This document shows positions 50,259 through 59,466 of a stretch of 64,000 bases of DNA, one piece after another. Made by a program: the position numbers and the translations under genes. This stretch comes from DASVUS01 sp036388675 (GTDB lineage Bacteria; Armatimonadota; Abditibacteriia; Abditibacteriales; Abditibacteriaceae). Below the pieces are notes generated by a model. That model had not been told where the DNA came from and did not search any database. It saw nothing but the letters and a program-made list of their open reading frames with translations. How positions within the stretch are numbered: the first letter of the stretch is position 1; each line of letters starts with the position of its first letter. Where the stretch lies: assembly GCA_036388675.1 (NCBI GenBank), contig DASVRI010000033.1, positions 186,001 through 250,000 on the forward strand, read 5' to 3'.

Positions 50259-50642
50259 CTACGCGCGGCTTTGCTGCGGCTCACGGGCGTGCTCCAGGCC
50301 CACTTCCAGCAAGGCGAGCACATGCTCGTCATCCAGCGAGTAGAAGGTCATTTTGCCGTCGCGACGACCCTTCACTAGCCGCAGCGCACGCAAGCCACGC
50401 AACTGATGAGACACCGCCGAGGCCGAGACACCCAGCAGCACCGACAAATCCCACACGCACAGCTCGCCGCCCGAAAGCGCCAGAAGCAACTTGAGTCGCG
50501 TCGGGTCGCCAAAAGCGGCAAACATTTCGGTGACACTTTGCAGGCGCTCTTGCGGCAGGCGTGCTTCAAGACGATGCCTCGCCTGCAACACCGCTTCCTC
50601 GTCCATGGCACACACGGCACAAATTGATGATTTCTTCGTCAT
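50259..50642 (-). CDS. ArsR/SmtB-family metal-sensing repressor
   Basis: 127 residues. The winged helix is GDPTRLKLLLAL with recognition helix VSASAVSHQLRGLRALRLV. Metal ligands of the alpha-5 type are D105, H107 and H118 (DDEHVLALLEVGLEH), as in SmtB/CzrA zinc sensors, and ELCVWDL keeps one alpha-3 cysteine (Cys62). An N-terminal C-x-x-C (Cys8, Cys11) could form a CadC-like site. It heads the operon with the P-type ATPase and should repress it until zinc or cadmium rises. Confidence 0.92.
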   Translation of the reverse strand: MTKKSSICAVCAMDEEAVLQARHRLEARLPQERLQSVTEMFAAFGDPTRLKLLLALSGGELCVWDLSVLLGVSASAVSHQLRGLRALRLVKGRRDGKMTFYSLDDEHVLALLEVGLEHAREPQQSRA

Positions 50643-50647
50643 TTATC

Positions 50648-50675
50648 AACTGAACGTTTGTTCATACGTTCAGTT
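50648..50675. promoter_or_regulatory. SmtB/ArsR operator upstream of metal-efflux operon
   Basis: AACTGAACGT (50648-50657) and ACGTTCAGTT (50666-50675) are exact inverse copies with an 8-bp spacer containing TGTTCA. The position, 6 bp before the regulator start, and the sequence fit SmtB-family operators. Confidence 0.8.
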
Positions 50676-50715
50676 TAACGCAGCTGGAAGTGTTTGAGTA
50701 CTCGCTGATATGTTT

Positions 50716-51696
50716 TTACTCGGGGTGCGCTTGCAAGAACTGTTGAACGGCGGATTGAGTTGGCAGCGCGGGAATGGCGCCTGCTGTTTGCGTGGCGATC
50801 GCGCCGCAGGCATTGGCGAAGCGCACGACCTGGTGCAACGCCGGTTCGTTGAGCAAACCGTTGAGAATGCGATGTTGCAGCACCTGCGACAGCAAACCGG
50901 CCACGAAGGCGTCACCGGCACCCAATGTGTCAACGGCCTGCACAGGGAAGCCGGGCACTTCACCTGCAATGGTGTGGCTGCCCGAGGCACAGTTGAAATA
51001 AGCGCCGTCCGCGCCGCGTGTAATCACGACCAGGCGCGGTCCCTGAGCGCGAATTTTGGCGGCGCCCTCTTCGAAGTCGCTCGTGCCGGTGATGAATTCC
51101 CATTCTTCATCGGCCACTTTCACGATGTCGGAAAGGCTGATCATCTCCCAGATTAAAGCGCGTGCCTCAGCCGTGTCCAACCAGATGGACGGGCGCCAGT
51201 TCGGGTCGAACGAAACCAGCACGTCGCGTTCAATCGCCATTTTCGCGGCCCGCAGTTGGGCTTCGCGCGCCGGGCTTTGCGACAGCGTAACGCTGCCACA
51301 GTGAAAAATCTTCGCACCATCAAACATAGCCGGGCGCAGTTCGACCGCGTTCAGCAGCGCGTCGGCTCCGGGGTTGCGATAAAAGCAGATGTCTTTGCGC
51401 CCGTCGCTGCGCGTGGCCACAAATGCGATGGTGGTACGCGCCACCTGACTGCGAAAAAGGTAAGACACATCCACGCCTTCGGCAGCGATGGTGTGGCGCA
51501 GCCACTCGCCAAACGGGTCGTCGCCCACCTGGCCGACAAAGCTCGCCGTTGCGCCCAGGCGGGCCAAACCGACCGCAACATTGGCCGGTGCGCCACCGGG
51601 CGCCTTCAGAAAACGAGGCGCTTCCTGTAACGAAGCATCAGCCGCTTCGCTGACCATATCCACCAACAACTCACCCAGAGAGACAACTGCCGCCAT
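50716..51696 (-). CDS. PfkB-family carbohydrate kinase (fructokinase-like)
   Basis: 326 residues, with AAGGAG before the ATG. The family signatures are GGAPANVAVGLARLG near the N-terminus and DTLGAGDAFVAGLL (catalytic aspartate and anion hole) near the C-terminus. GELLVDMV at the start and FYRNPGADALL point to fructokinase more than ribokinase. It phosphorylates a hexose in the cytoplasm. It is not obviously in the polysaccharide locus. Confidence 0.88.
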   Translation of the reverse strand: MAAVVSLGELLVDMVSEAADASLQEAPRFLKAPGGAPANVAVGLARLGATASFVGQVGDDPFGEWLRHTIAAEGVDVSYLFRSQVARTTIAFVATRSDGRKDICFYRNPGADALLNAVELRPAMFDGAKIFHCGSVTLSQSPAREAQLRAAKMAIERDVLVSFDPNWRPSIWLDTAEARALIWEMISLSDIVKVADEEWEFITGTSDFEEGAAKIRAQGPRLVVITRGADGAYFNCASGSHTIAGEVPGFPVQAVDTLGAGDAFVAGLLSQVLQHRILNGLLNEPALHQVVRFANACGAIATQTAGAIPALPTQSAVQQFLQAHPE

Positions 51697-51780
51697 GTGG
51701 TTCTCCTTCTATGCGGCACATTTTAGCTTTTGCGCGGGATGTGGTAAAGTAACGAGGCCGTTTCAATTGGGAGTGTTTAC

Positions 51781-52197
51781 ATGTTGCAAAGAGTATTCAG
51801 TGTCATGATCGTCGTTGCCGCCCTGGTGGCGAGCAGCGTTTCCGCATGGGCGCGCAGTGGACAAGCCGCCTATCATTACCACAGTTCCGAGATGATTACC
51901 GCCGCGCGTTATGAGCCGGTGGGCTCGGTTCTGCGCGTTACCAATCCGCAGAACGGGAACTCCGTCGTGGTGCGAGTCGCCGGGCGTGGACCGTACAACG
52001 GCAATCGCATTCTCGACCTTTCGACCGGAGCCTTCAGCAAATTATATGGCGGCACGGGGCGCGGTGTCGGGCCAGTCAGTTACGAAGTCATCAGCCGTGG
52101 TGCTTCCGACCAGCTTTCCTCACGTCACGCCTCCAAGCCGCGTGGCTACCGCAGCCGTCGCTCTCAGAAGTCGCGTCGCAGCAGAGCGCGTCGTTAA
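51781..52197 (+). CDS. RlpA-like double-psi beta-barrel protein, probably non-catalytic
   Basis: 138 residues with a signal peptide (ending near VSAWA). The DPBB core matches RlpA (GQAAYHYHSS, VLRVTNPQNGNSVVVRV, GRGPYNGNRILDLS). Two family-conserved positions differ: the usual AAH is AAR (residues 41-43) and the usual NDRGP aspartate is Gly68. Those residues are implicated in the lytic transglycosylase activity of RlpA, so this copy may bind rather than cleave peptidoglycan. The Arg/Ser-rich tail is odd. Confidence 0.78.
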   Translation: MLQRVFSVMIVVAALVASSVSAWARSGQAAYHYHSSEMITAARYEPVGSVLRVTNPQNGNSVVVRVAGRGPYNGNRILDLSTGAFSKLYGGTGRGVGPVSYEVISRGASDQLSSRHASKPRGYRSRRSQKSRRSRARR

Positions 52198-52233
52198 TCC
52201 ACTCACTGCCGTTGCTCTTTCGAGTACTCGAAT

Positions 52234-52830
52234 GTGCCACCGATGCTGCGCAGCATGTCTTACTTTGTGCCCGGCCTGTGGCACTTCGCCAGTGCGATGG
52301 CTTTTGCCGTCGCACTGGGTGTCCTGGCCGGTGGCGACCCGACGTTGTGGCTGCGCCGCGCCGAATTTACAATTCCGCTGCTAATTGCTTCATCAGCTCT
52401 TTTCTTCATTCCCGAAGGGTTTGCCAAGAAAGGGCTGATGAAGTTTTTGCATTACCCCCTGCCCGATTGGGACGTGCTGTTGCTTGGGCCTGCTTCGCAC
52501 CGTCACTGGCTGACGCATTCGCCCGTTCTGCCGCTCACGCTGGTTGCCCTGGCGTGGCACTATCCCATTCTGATGAGCAGCGCATTGCCGTTCTCATGGT
52601 TCGCTGCTGGGCTTTCTGTCGGCATCGGCAGCCATCTCTTCTGGGATTGCGTCGGTTCACGCTCGCATAAAATTGTCGTCGTGCCCTACTGGATGGCATT
52701 GCGCGCGGCGCCTTCGCGCATTTACCTGCTGTCCGGCGCGCTGCTTTGTCTGATAATCGGTGCCGGCTTTGGCGCCGGGCTGGCTCCAACTTCGTATAGA
52801 TGGCCGGAGTGGCTGCCGTGGAGAGAATAA
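52234..52830 (+). CDS. Membrane-bound YdjM/DUF457-like metal-dependent hydrolase
   Basis: 198 residues, starting at GTG 52234 or ATG 52243 (no clear ribosome-binding site). Several hydrophobic helices carry the family residues: PDWD, HRHWLTHS and SHLFWDC, a histidine/aspartate set that suggests metal binding in the membrane. The family role is poorly known. A CGAGTACTCG lies just before the start (52221-52230). Confidence 0.7.
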   Translation: MPPMLRSMSYFVPGLWHFASAMAFAVALGVLAGGDPTLWLRRAEFTIPLLIASSALFFIPEGFAKKGLMKFLHYPLPDWDVLLLGPASHRHWLTHSPVLPLTLVALAWHYPILMSSALPFSWFAAGLSVGIGSHLFWDCVGSRSHKIVVVPYWMALRAAPSRIYLLSGALLCLIIGAGFGAGLAPTSYRWPEWLPWRE

Positions 52831-52948
52831 ACTTCAGAGATGGCAAAGCCGCTTGCGAGTACTCGACGCCGACGCGTAAAGCAAATTCCTAATAATACGC
52901 GAAAGAGTGTCACTTATCTACAAATGCTCTGATGGAGAACCACCTTAA

Positions 52949-53353
52949 ATGAAACCTCAAGAGAAACCCCGCGGACTTTTGCCAGTTGTTTTGCTCTCGT
53001 GCGTGCTTAACTTTGCGAGCCTTTTTACCATGAATCCGGCTGATCCAGAATATCAACTGGATAGAGCGGTCACTTACATCTTTACGCCACTTCATCTCAT
53101 TGTTCTATGGTTTCTATGGAAAGGTCGCAACTGGGCTCGCGTTATTGAGTTGGTGCTTTCGTTCCTGTCGTTGTCAGGAGTTCTCTTCTGGAACGAATAC
53201 ACACTGGGGGAGCAAGTAACCACAGTTGGCTGGACGCTTATCGGCGTGTTCCTACTGTACTGGCTCAACACCAAGCCGGTGAAAGAATATTTTAAACCTG
53301 TGCAGCCTGCCACTCCATACAACTCATCTCGTCCGCCGATTCCCGAACCATAG
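52949..53353 (+). CDS. Small integral membrane protein, unknown
   Basis: 134 residues with about four hydrophobic segments (LLPVVLLSCVLNFASLF, YIFTPLHLIVLWFLW, VIELVLSFLSLSGVLF, VGWTLIGVFLLYWL) and a polar C-terminal tail. I recognise no family. The EamA gene starts 19 bp later, so the two may be co-transcribed. Confidence 0.7.
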   Translation: MKPQEKPRGLLPVVLLSCVLNFASLFTMNPADPEYQLDRAVTYIFTPLHLIVLWFLWKGRNWARVIELVLSFLSLSGVLFWNEYTLGEQVTTVGWTLIGVFLLYWLNTKPVKEYFKPVQPATPYNSSRPPIPEP

Positions 53354-53372
53354 TCAACGAGGAGCAAATTTC

Positions 53373-53792
53373 ATGTGGTGGGTTTATGCACTTCTGTCGG
53401 CGTTCTTTGCGGCTGTGACGGCGATTCTGGCCAAGATTGGTGTGCGCGACATCAACTCGAACCTGGCCACAGCGATTCGCACTGTTGTCATTCTGCTCAT
53501 GGCGTGGGGCATTGTGCTGGCGCGTGGCGAGTACTCGAATCCGGCGCGCCTGCCGAGCCGAACGCTGATTTTTCTGGTGCTGTCCGGCATTGCCACCGGC
53601 CTGTCGTGGATTTTCTACTTCAAGGCGTTGCAGTTGGGCAAAGCATCGCTGGTATCGCCGGTCGATAAGTCCAGCCTCGTGATGACGATTGTGCTGGCGG
53701 CGATTTTTCTGCAAGAAACACTCACCTGGCAGGTGGTGACCGGGGCTTTGTTGATTACTGCCGGAACGCTTATCATCGTGTGGCAGCGTTGA
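53373..53792 (+). CDS. EamA/DMT-family half-size transporter
   Basis: 139 residues with GAGGAG before the ATG. It has about five transmembrane helices of a single EamA domain (TAILAKIGVRDINSNLATAI, then WIFYFKALQLGKASLVSPVD, then ITAGTLIIVW). Full-length members have two such domains, so this one probably works as a dimer. The substrate is unknown. Confidence 0.88.
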   Translation: MWWVYALLSAFFAAVTAILAKIGVRDINSNLATAIRTVVILLMAWGIVLARGEYSNPARLPSRTLIFLVLSGIATGLSWIFYFKALQLGKASLVSPVDKSSLVMTIVLAAIFLQETLTWQVVTGALLITAGTLIIVWQR

Positions 53793-53933
53793 TTTTGAGC
53801 GTTGACAGCACCATTTAATGGGCACCATCGAGGCGCGCCAACGTCTTGCACACAACCGGGTCTCATCCCGCTGCGTTGACCCCTCACGCGTGGAAAGTTA
53901 TAATTTCCAGACGGTCTCAAGCAAAGGATCCAT

Positions 53934-55982
53934 ATGTTTCGCAGTCGTGCTGTTCAGTATTTAGGATTGGTTTTGCTGGTGCTCGCCAGCCTGGCCGTTA
54001 TTTTTTATCCAATCGGCCCCCGGCCCGAGGCGCAGGAATATACGTTGCGCTTCACGGCTCCCCGACCTTTTGAAGAGATGGCGCGCGCCGACAAAAAGAA
54101 CGCCGGCAAAAGCGTGAGCGATATCGCCGACGCAGCATTTGCCACCGGGTTTCCCACGGATGTAAGAGTTCCGCCGCAGCCTCTGACGGTTTTGCCCGAT
54201 GGCCGCACCGCAACTCTGGTGGATCGTGCGGCTAACCGGCAGGAAGCGCAATCGCGCGTTCAGCTCATCAGCAATACGCTGGGCAAGTTGTTTCCAGGAA
54301 CCAAAACCACGGCTGAAACGCAGCAGGCCATCGCCGATTTGCCGGTCAAACCGCTGTTCGCACTGGGGAATTCAGCCGTGTATCCGCCCAAGCGCGACAC
54401 CGCAATCAAGCTCGGGCTCGATTTGCAGGGTGGCGTCAACCTCGTGCTTCAGGTGCGCCGCGCGCTCTTTGCTTACACCTTCGACAAAAAACTGGGCAAC
54501 GACGCTGATGCACGCGATGCCTTTGCCGCGCAGGTGCGCGCCGCTTTGCGCGCCGGGGGCAGCGGCCTCGATGAAGCCGATGTGAACCTCGCGCCGGGAG
54601 CCAGCAGCAACATCGTGGAAGTGCGCACGCAGGCCCGTGACCGCGAGCAGTTTGAAGCGCAGAAGCGCGCCATTGTTCAGGTGCTGAATGGGATTGCCGG
54701 CGTGAAGTTCACCGAGTCGCGCACGCAGTTCTACCAGGCCGAAGACCAGAACGGCCAGCAGACGGGCGCGAGCAACACTTCACCGGCCATGCTGAACCAG
54801 ACGGTGGAAATTGTGCGCGCTCGTGTGGACAGCCTCGGTGTCAGCGAGCCGCTGATTCAGGCGCAGCCGCCGGATCGCATCATCGTGCAATTGCCCGGCA
54901 TTCGCGACCCGGAAAGTGCTATCCGCACCATCGGCACAACGGCGCAGATGCAAATTTGCCTTTTGCCGCAAGACATGGTGCCGGTTCAAGACCCCGCCGA
55001 CCCGAACAACACGTTGTTCCGCGACCAGAGTGGGCGCGGCAACGTCGTTTCCGGCGAGGAAGTTTTGCGCCGCTCCGAGATCATCGTGCGCGGCACTGAC
55101 GTGAAACCCAATACAACGACGGGATTTACCGAAGGCGGCGCTCCGGCGGTGTTCTTTGAATTGCAGGGCCGGGGTTCGCAGCGCTTCGCCGATGTGACGC
55201 GCCAGGTTGCCGGTAAGGGCCGCCACATTCCCATTTTCCTCGACCAGCGCTGCATTTCAGCGCCCACGGTTGAAAGCCCCATCACCGGCGGCAGCGGCCA
55301 GATTTCGGGCGGCTTCAAAAACATTCAGGAAGCGCGCGACCTGGCATTGCTGCTGAATTCCGGCGCGCTACCCGCTCCCATCGACGTGGTGGAGAATCGC
55401 ACCATTTCGGCAACACTGGGCAAAGACTCGCTGCTCAAGAGCTTGAACGCCGGTCTTATCGGCCTGGCTGCGGTGGCGGTCTTCATGATCGTGTTCTATC
55501 GTCTGCCGGGAATGCTGGCCAATGTCGCTCTGGTGGTTTATTGTGTACTCAACCTGGCAGTGTTCATTTTGCTGGGCGGCACATTAACCTTGCCGGGTAT
55601 CGCCGGGTTCCTGCTCGCCATCGCCATGTCGCTCGATACGAACATTTTGGTGTTCGAACGGCTCAAGGAAGAGATGGCGATTCAGCCGACTTTTGCCGCT
55701 GCACTGCGCGCTGCGTTCTCACGCGCCTGGACGGCCATTCTCGACTCGCACGTCACAACTTTGATCGCGGCTGTGGTGTTGTTCTTCTTCGGCACAGGGC
55801 CGGTGAAAGGCTTTGCGCTCACTCTGGCCGTGGGAGTACTCTTATCGCTCTTTTCGGCGATCAGTGTTACGCGATTGTTCATGTGGAGTGTGGCAGGCGC
55901 TGGAGAGCGTAACCGCTCGCTGTTTGGAACGCCTGTGCAACGCGCTGACGGTGCAAGCACTGCTGTGGCAGCCAGCCGCTAA
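53934..55982 (+). CDS. secD: Protein translocase subunit SecD
   Basis: 682 residues, with AAAGGA before the ATG. An N-terminal transmembrane helix (YLGLVLLVLASLAVIFYPIG) is followed by a long periplasmic region starting with the SecD signature IKLGLDLQGGVNLVLQV. The C-terminal five-helix bundle includes LAIAMSLDTNILVFERLKEE and HVTTLIAAVVLFFFGTG. With SecF it uses the proton motive force to complete protein export. An insertion of about 90 residues in front of the DLQGG motif is longer than in many SecD proteins. Confidence 0.96.
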   Translation: MFRSRAVQYLGLVLLVLASLAVIFYPIGPRPEAQEYTLRFTAPRPFEEMARADKKNAGKSVSDIADAAFATGFPTDVRVPPQPLTVLPDGRTATLVDRAANRQEAQSRVQLISNTLGKLFPGTKTTAETQQAIADLPVKPLFALGNSAVYPPKRDTAIKLGLDLQGGVNLVLQVRRALFAYTFDKKLGNDADARDAFAAQVRAALRAGGSGLDEADVNLAPGASSNIVEVRTQARDREQFEAQKRAIVQVLNGIAGVKFTESRTQFYQAEDQNGQQTGASNTSPAMLNQTVEIVRARVDSLGVSEPLIQAQPPDRIIVQLPGIRDPESAIRTIGTTAQMQICLLPQDMVPVQDPADPNNTLFRDQSGRGNVVSGEEVLRRSEIIVRGTDVKPNTTTGFTEGGAPAVFFELQGRGSQRFADVTRQVAGKGRHIPIFLDQRCISAPTVESPITGGSGQISGGFKNIQEARDLALLLNSGALPAPIDVVENRTISATLGKDSLLKSLNAGLIGLAAVAVFMIVFYRLPGMLANVALVVYCVLNLAVFILLGGTLTLPGIAGFLLAIAMSLDTNILVFERLKEEMAIQPTFAAALRAAFSRAWTAILDSHVTTLIAAVVLFFFGTGPVKGFALTLAVGVLLSLFSAISVTRLFMWSVAGAGERNRSLFGTPVQRADGASTAVAASR

Positions 55983-56072
55983 AGCTGTCGTGGCTAAAAG
56001 CGTTTGCTCAGAGCGCTTGCTAAGAGCGCTAACCGCTAAGGGCGCTAGTCGCTCATAATTGAAAGCAGTATT

Positions 56073-57533
56073 ATGGATTTTAGAGGCAAACACATCGATT
56101 TGGTCGGGAAGCTGAACCTGTGGTTTGGCATCTCGCTCGCGCTCATTGTCGTCGGCATGTTCTCGTGGCTGGCGTTCGGCCTCAACCTGGGCATCGACTT
56201 TAAAGGCGGCGGCCAGTTCCAGTACCGCATTCCCTACAGCCAACGCCCCAAAGCCGGCGAAGACGTGCGCTTGCTGGACGAAGCGCGCCGTTTGCTGGAG
56301 CAAAAAGGCTTTTCCAACCCGAAGCCGCAAATCGCCGGCGGCAATACGCTGGTCATCAACACGCAAGCGACCGACCAGAGCGAGTTGGCCGGACAGCAGC
56401 GCCGCATTCTCGAAGCCCTGGGGCCACGCTTCACAGGCCAGGATGCCAATAATCGTCCGCAGGAATTGCTCGGTTTGAGCCAGGAGTTCGTTGGCCCGGT
56501 CATCGGGCGTGAGCTGAAACGGGCCGCGCTTACCGGCGTTATCGTCGGTGTCCTTCTCATCGCGTTGTGGATTTACATTCGCTATAACTTCGCGGGCGGT
56601 GGTGCTCGCTATGCTGTAGCGGGCATCGTGGCTCTGGTGCATGACGTGCTGGTGCTGGTCGGCATCTTCGCGCTGATCGGTCACTTCGATGAACGCATCG
56701 AAATCGACGGTTCCTTTATCGCGGCCTTGTTGACGGTTGTCGGTTACTCCATCAACGACAGCGTTGTCATCTTCGACCGCTTGCGCGAAAACCTGCGTAA
56801 TCGTCGTAAAGAGCCGTTTGACAAAGTCGTCAACGACTCGCTGCTGGAAACGATGAGCCGCTCCATCAACACCGGCCTCACCGTTATCATCATGCTGTTT
56901 GTGCTGCTGTTCTTTGGCGGCGAGAGCATTTACAATTTTGTGCTGGCGATGCTGATTGGTATCGCGTCCGGCTTGTATTCCTCAATCTTCAACGCTTCAA
57001 TGGTGTTGGTCGCGTGGAACCGCTGGGACGAGAAAAAGCAACGCCAGGCACGCTCTGTTCGCGGAACGGCCACACCAGCGCGCACCGTAACGGCCACGGC
57101 GAGTACTCGTGGCGCGACATCGTCTGCGGGCACAGCTCTGAGTACACCACCGCGCCGCACGACCTTTGCCTCGACAGCACAACCAACGGCTTCGACAGTT
57201 ACGCCGACAGCTTCGGCAGCGACAGCTTCGGCAGCGGCACCTTCAACGGCGCCAGCAACTCCGGCGGTGACGCATTCGGCGGTGACGCAACCTTTGACTG
57301 ATACCGGTTCTGTGACTGGCCCACCCATCGAAGTAGTTCCACAAACGGAGCCGGCACGCGCAACAGTAAGTACCGACGTTGGCGATGGCGCATCAGACAG
57401 CGGCCTGAATGGCGGCGCTTACGGGGCCGATGCCTCCGATGCAGATGCGGCCACGCTGCAATCATCCACTGAACGCGGCGGCCCATCCCGACCGGCGCCG
57501 ATGCGTAAATCGCGCGCCAAGCGTCGTTTCTAA
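56073..57533 (+). CDS. secF: Protein translocase subunit SecF with long low-complexity tail
   Basis: 486 residues. The first 320 or so are a normal SecF (GIDFKGGGQFQYRI, VGYSINDSVVIFDRLREN, SRSINTGLTVIIMLFVLL). The remaining 165 are an Ala/Thr/Ser/Pro-rich disordered tail (STAPATPAVTHSAVTQP and similar) with a basic end (RKSRAKRRF). It lies 90 bp downstream of secD on the same strand. No strong ribosome-binding site is seen. A GAGTACTC at 57101 encodes STR in the tail. Confidence 0.93.
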   Translation: MDFRGKHIDLVGKLNLWFGISLALIVVGMFSWLAFGLNLGIDFKGGGQFQYRIPYSQRPKAGEDVRLLDEARRLLEQKGFSNPKPQIAGGNTLVINTQATDQSELAGQQRRILEALGPRFTGQDANNRPQELLGLSQEFVGPVIGRELKRAALTGVIVGVLLIALWIYIRYNFAGGGARYAVAGIVALVHDVLVLVGIFALIGHFDERIEIDGSFIAALLTVVGYSINDSVVIFDRLRENLRNRRKEPFDKVVNDSLLETMSRSINTGLTVIIMLFVLLFFGGESIYNFVLAMLIGIASGLYSSIFNASMVLVAWNRWDEKKQRQARSVRGTATPARTVTATASTRGATSSAGTALSTPPRRTTFASTAQPTASTVTPTASAATASAAAPSTAPATPAVTHSAVTQPLTDTGSVTGPPIEVVPQTEPARATVSTDVGDGASDSGLNGGAYGADASDADAATLQSSTERGGPSRPAPMRKSRAKRRF

Positions 57534-57585
57534 GGCTTAACTGTAGCGTTAGCACATTGCGTAGCACTGTGTTGCGCTTCTCCTT

Positions 57586-58149
57586 ATGGATTTCATCGAC
57601 AACTACCAATCGCCCATTCTGATTGGCCTTGCGGTTCTTGCGCTGCTGCAATTCGCTCTGCTTCTGAGTACTCAGGGGCGCATAAATCGGTTGAATAAAC
57701 TGGTGCGTCAACTGCTGACGGGGCCAACCGGCGAAGACCTCGAAGCGATGCTGAACCGCTGCCTGGCCGAAAGCAAGCGCTCGCTGCAATATAGCGACGA
57801 CCTGGATGAGCGCCTGAAAGAACTCGCCGAATCGATGCGCGGCTGCGTGCAAAATGTCGGCATCGTGCGCTACGATGCTTATGGCGATGTGAGCGGTTCG
57901 CAGTCGTTTTCCGTGGCGCTGCTGGATAATCACCATAACGGTGTCATCATTTCCGGTTTGCTCGGACGTAACGACGGACGCTGCTACGGTAAGTCGATCA
58001 TCGGCGGCCATACCGAGCAAACGCTTTCCGACGAGGAAGCATCGGCTCTGCACATCGCGCTCAATGGCGGCGTTGGTTCCACGGCAACCGAGCGAGCACC
58101 TGAGCGACGCACCGGACGCCGTGAGAAAGGACTGCTTAACCGTGCCTGA
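57586..58149 (+). CDS. DUF4446 family protein
   Basis: 187 residues. One N-terminal membrane helix (ILIGLAVLALLQFALLL) and a coiled region are followed by the DUF4446 core (VGIVRYDAYGDVSGSQSF, ISGLLGRNDGRCYGK). The family occurs in many Gram-positive and environmental phyla and has no established function. It overlaps the next gene, dut, by 8 bp. Confidence 0.85.
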   Translation: MDFIDNYQSPILIGLAVLALLQFALLLSTQGRINRLNKLVRQLLTGPTGEDLEAMLNRCLAESKRSLQYSDDLDERLKELAESMRGCVQNVGIVRYDAYGDVSGSQSFSVALLDNHHNGVIISGLLGRNDGRCYGKSIIGGHTEQTLSDEEASALHIALNGGVGSTATERAPERRTGRREKGLLNRA

Positions 58150-58621
58150 AGTTGAAACGGAAGCTGCATCCTCAACGGGCGAAGTCGTTGTTCGTTTTAA
58201 AAGGGTGGCCGGTGGTGAAGATGTCGAGTTGCCGAGCTACAAGACGGCGGGCGCAGCCGGCATGGATGTGCGTGCCAACGAAGAACGAGTACTCAATCCG
58301 GGCGAAACGGCCCTTGTGGCTACGGGTTTTTCCATGGCGGTGCCGTCCGGCTACGAAGCGCAGATGCGACCTCGTTCCGGCCTGGCTATCAAGCACGGCA
58401 TCACGCTACTCAACACTCCCGGCACGATTGATGCAGATTACCGTGGCGAAGTCAAAGTGATTCTGTCCAACTTCGGCAGCGAGCCGTTTGCGGTGCAACG
58501 CGGCGACCGCATTGCTCAGATGGTCATCGCTAAAGTCGAACGTGCCTCCGTGCAGGAAGTCGATTTGCTGGAAGAAACAGAGCGCGGCGCGGGCGGTTTT
58601 GGACATACAGGCCGTGAATGA
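58142..58621 (+). CDS. dut: Deoxyuridine 5'-triphosphate nucleotidohydrolase (dUTPase)
   Basis: 159 residues from a GTG at 58142 that has AAAGGA 9 bp upstream inside the DUF4446 gene. All five trimeric dUTPase motifs are present in order: AAGMDVRA, RPRSGLAIKHGI, GTIDADYRGEVKVIL, RIAQMVIAKV and ERGAGGFGHTG. It hydrolyses dUTP to dUMP and pyrophosphate. A GAGTACTC copy at 58287 encodes RVL. Confidence 0.95.
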   Translation: MPEVETEAASSTGEVVVRFKRVAGGEDVELPSYKTAGAAGMDVRANEERVLNPGETALVATGFSMAVPSGYEAQMRPRSGLAIKHGITLLNTPGTIDADYRGEVKVILSNFGSEPFAVQRGDRIAQMVIAKVERASVQEVDLLEETERGAGGFGHTGRE

Positions 58622-58695
58622 GTTATACAGTAGGGGTCGCAGGGTGTAGCCGTCATCCAATGGCTGCCCCGATTTTGTTGCAATGTGAGAGCCAT

Positions 58696-58780
58696 GGAGG
58701 GATGGCAGAGCGGTTGAATGCGGCGGTCTTGAAAACCGTTGAGGCGCAAGTCTCCGGGGGTTCGAATCCCTCTCCCTCCG
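58696..58780 (+). tRNA. tRNA-Ser (TGA)
   Basis: A type II tRNA with acceptor GGAGGGA/TCCCTCC, anticodon stem GCGGT/ACCGT and loop CTTGAAA (anticodon TGA), a long variable arm and T-loop GGTTCGAATCC. CCA is not encoded directly. Confidence 0.92.
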
Positions 58781-58832
58781 CTCCCACGTCTACTTGCAGG
58801 CGTCCCCGATTATTTATGCGGAGTTCGACCCC

Positions 58833-59369
58833 ATGAGTTGGAGCCTTGAAGTTTTTTCGCCCCGTCGCGAACCTCTGAGCATCGCCGAACTGGAGCAGCA
58901 TCTCGCTGAGTTGCCGCCGGTGCTGCAAGTGATTTTCTCAACTCCCCTGCAGAACATGCCGTCTGACGCCCCACCGACCGGCTTGTGGAGCGACCTCGCA
59001 CTGTCGGAAGACGGGCAGCACATCGTGGCGCGTATTGAGGCGATCCGTTTCGATACTGAACGCGATGCCGATCCACAGCTACTCACCATTTTGGGCGAGG
59101 AGATTCAGGCATCGGATGAGGAAGACGGCGAACTCGACGAAGAGTACACGAACCACTTGCGACAACTGTTGGAGCAAAGCGGCTGGCACTATACGCTCAG
59201 CGTGCGCCAGAATGGTCGCCCCGACCAGGAGCGTGCCGTGGTTCGCGCTGCATACGCCCTATCGAAGATTGGCGGCGGCATCGTACACGATCTCCAAAGC
59301 GGCGCCTGGATGGATGCCGACCTTTTCGAAAGCCTGCTCGATGCCTACGGCGTGCACGAAGTCATTTGA
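58833..59369 (+). CDS. Acidic hypothetical protein (178 aa)
   Basis: The start ATG at 58833 has GGAG about 10 bp upstream. The protein is soluble and acidic, with a clustered Asp/Glu stretch (ASDEEDGELDEEYTNH) in the middle and an ordered C-terminus (RAAYALSKIGGGIVHDLQSG). The layout resembles proteins annotated as uncharacterised enzymes acting on unknown substrates, but I recognise no family. Confidence 0.7.
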   Translation: MSWSLEVFSPRREPLSIAELEQHLAELPPVLQVIFSTPLQNMPSDAPPTGLWSDLALSEDGQHIVARIEAIRFDTERDADPQLLTILGEEIQASDEEDGELDEEYTNHLRQLLEQSGWHYTLSVRQNGRPDQERAVVRAAYALSKIGGGIVHDLQSGAWMDADLFESLLDAYGVHEVI

Positions 59370-59466
59370 AGACTAATGTTGGTGCTGGTTCGTAATGGGG
59401 ACTTCAGATCGACTGGCAGGCAATCTTGGGCGGTGGTGATTGTGCCTGCTTTGGCAGTTAGCAGAC

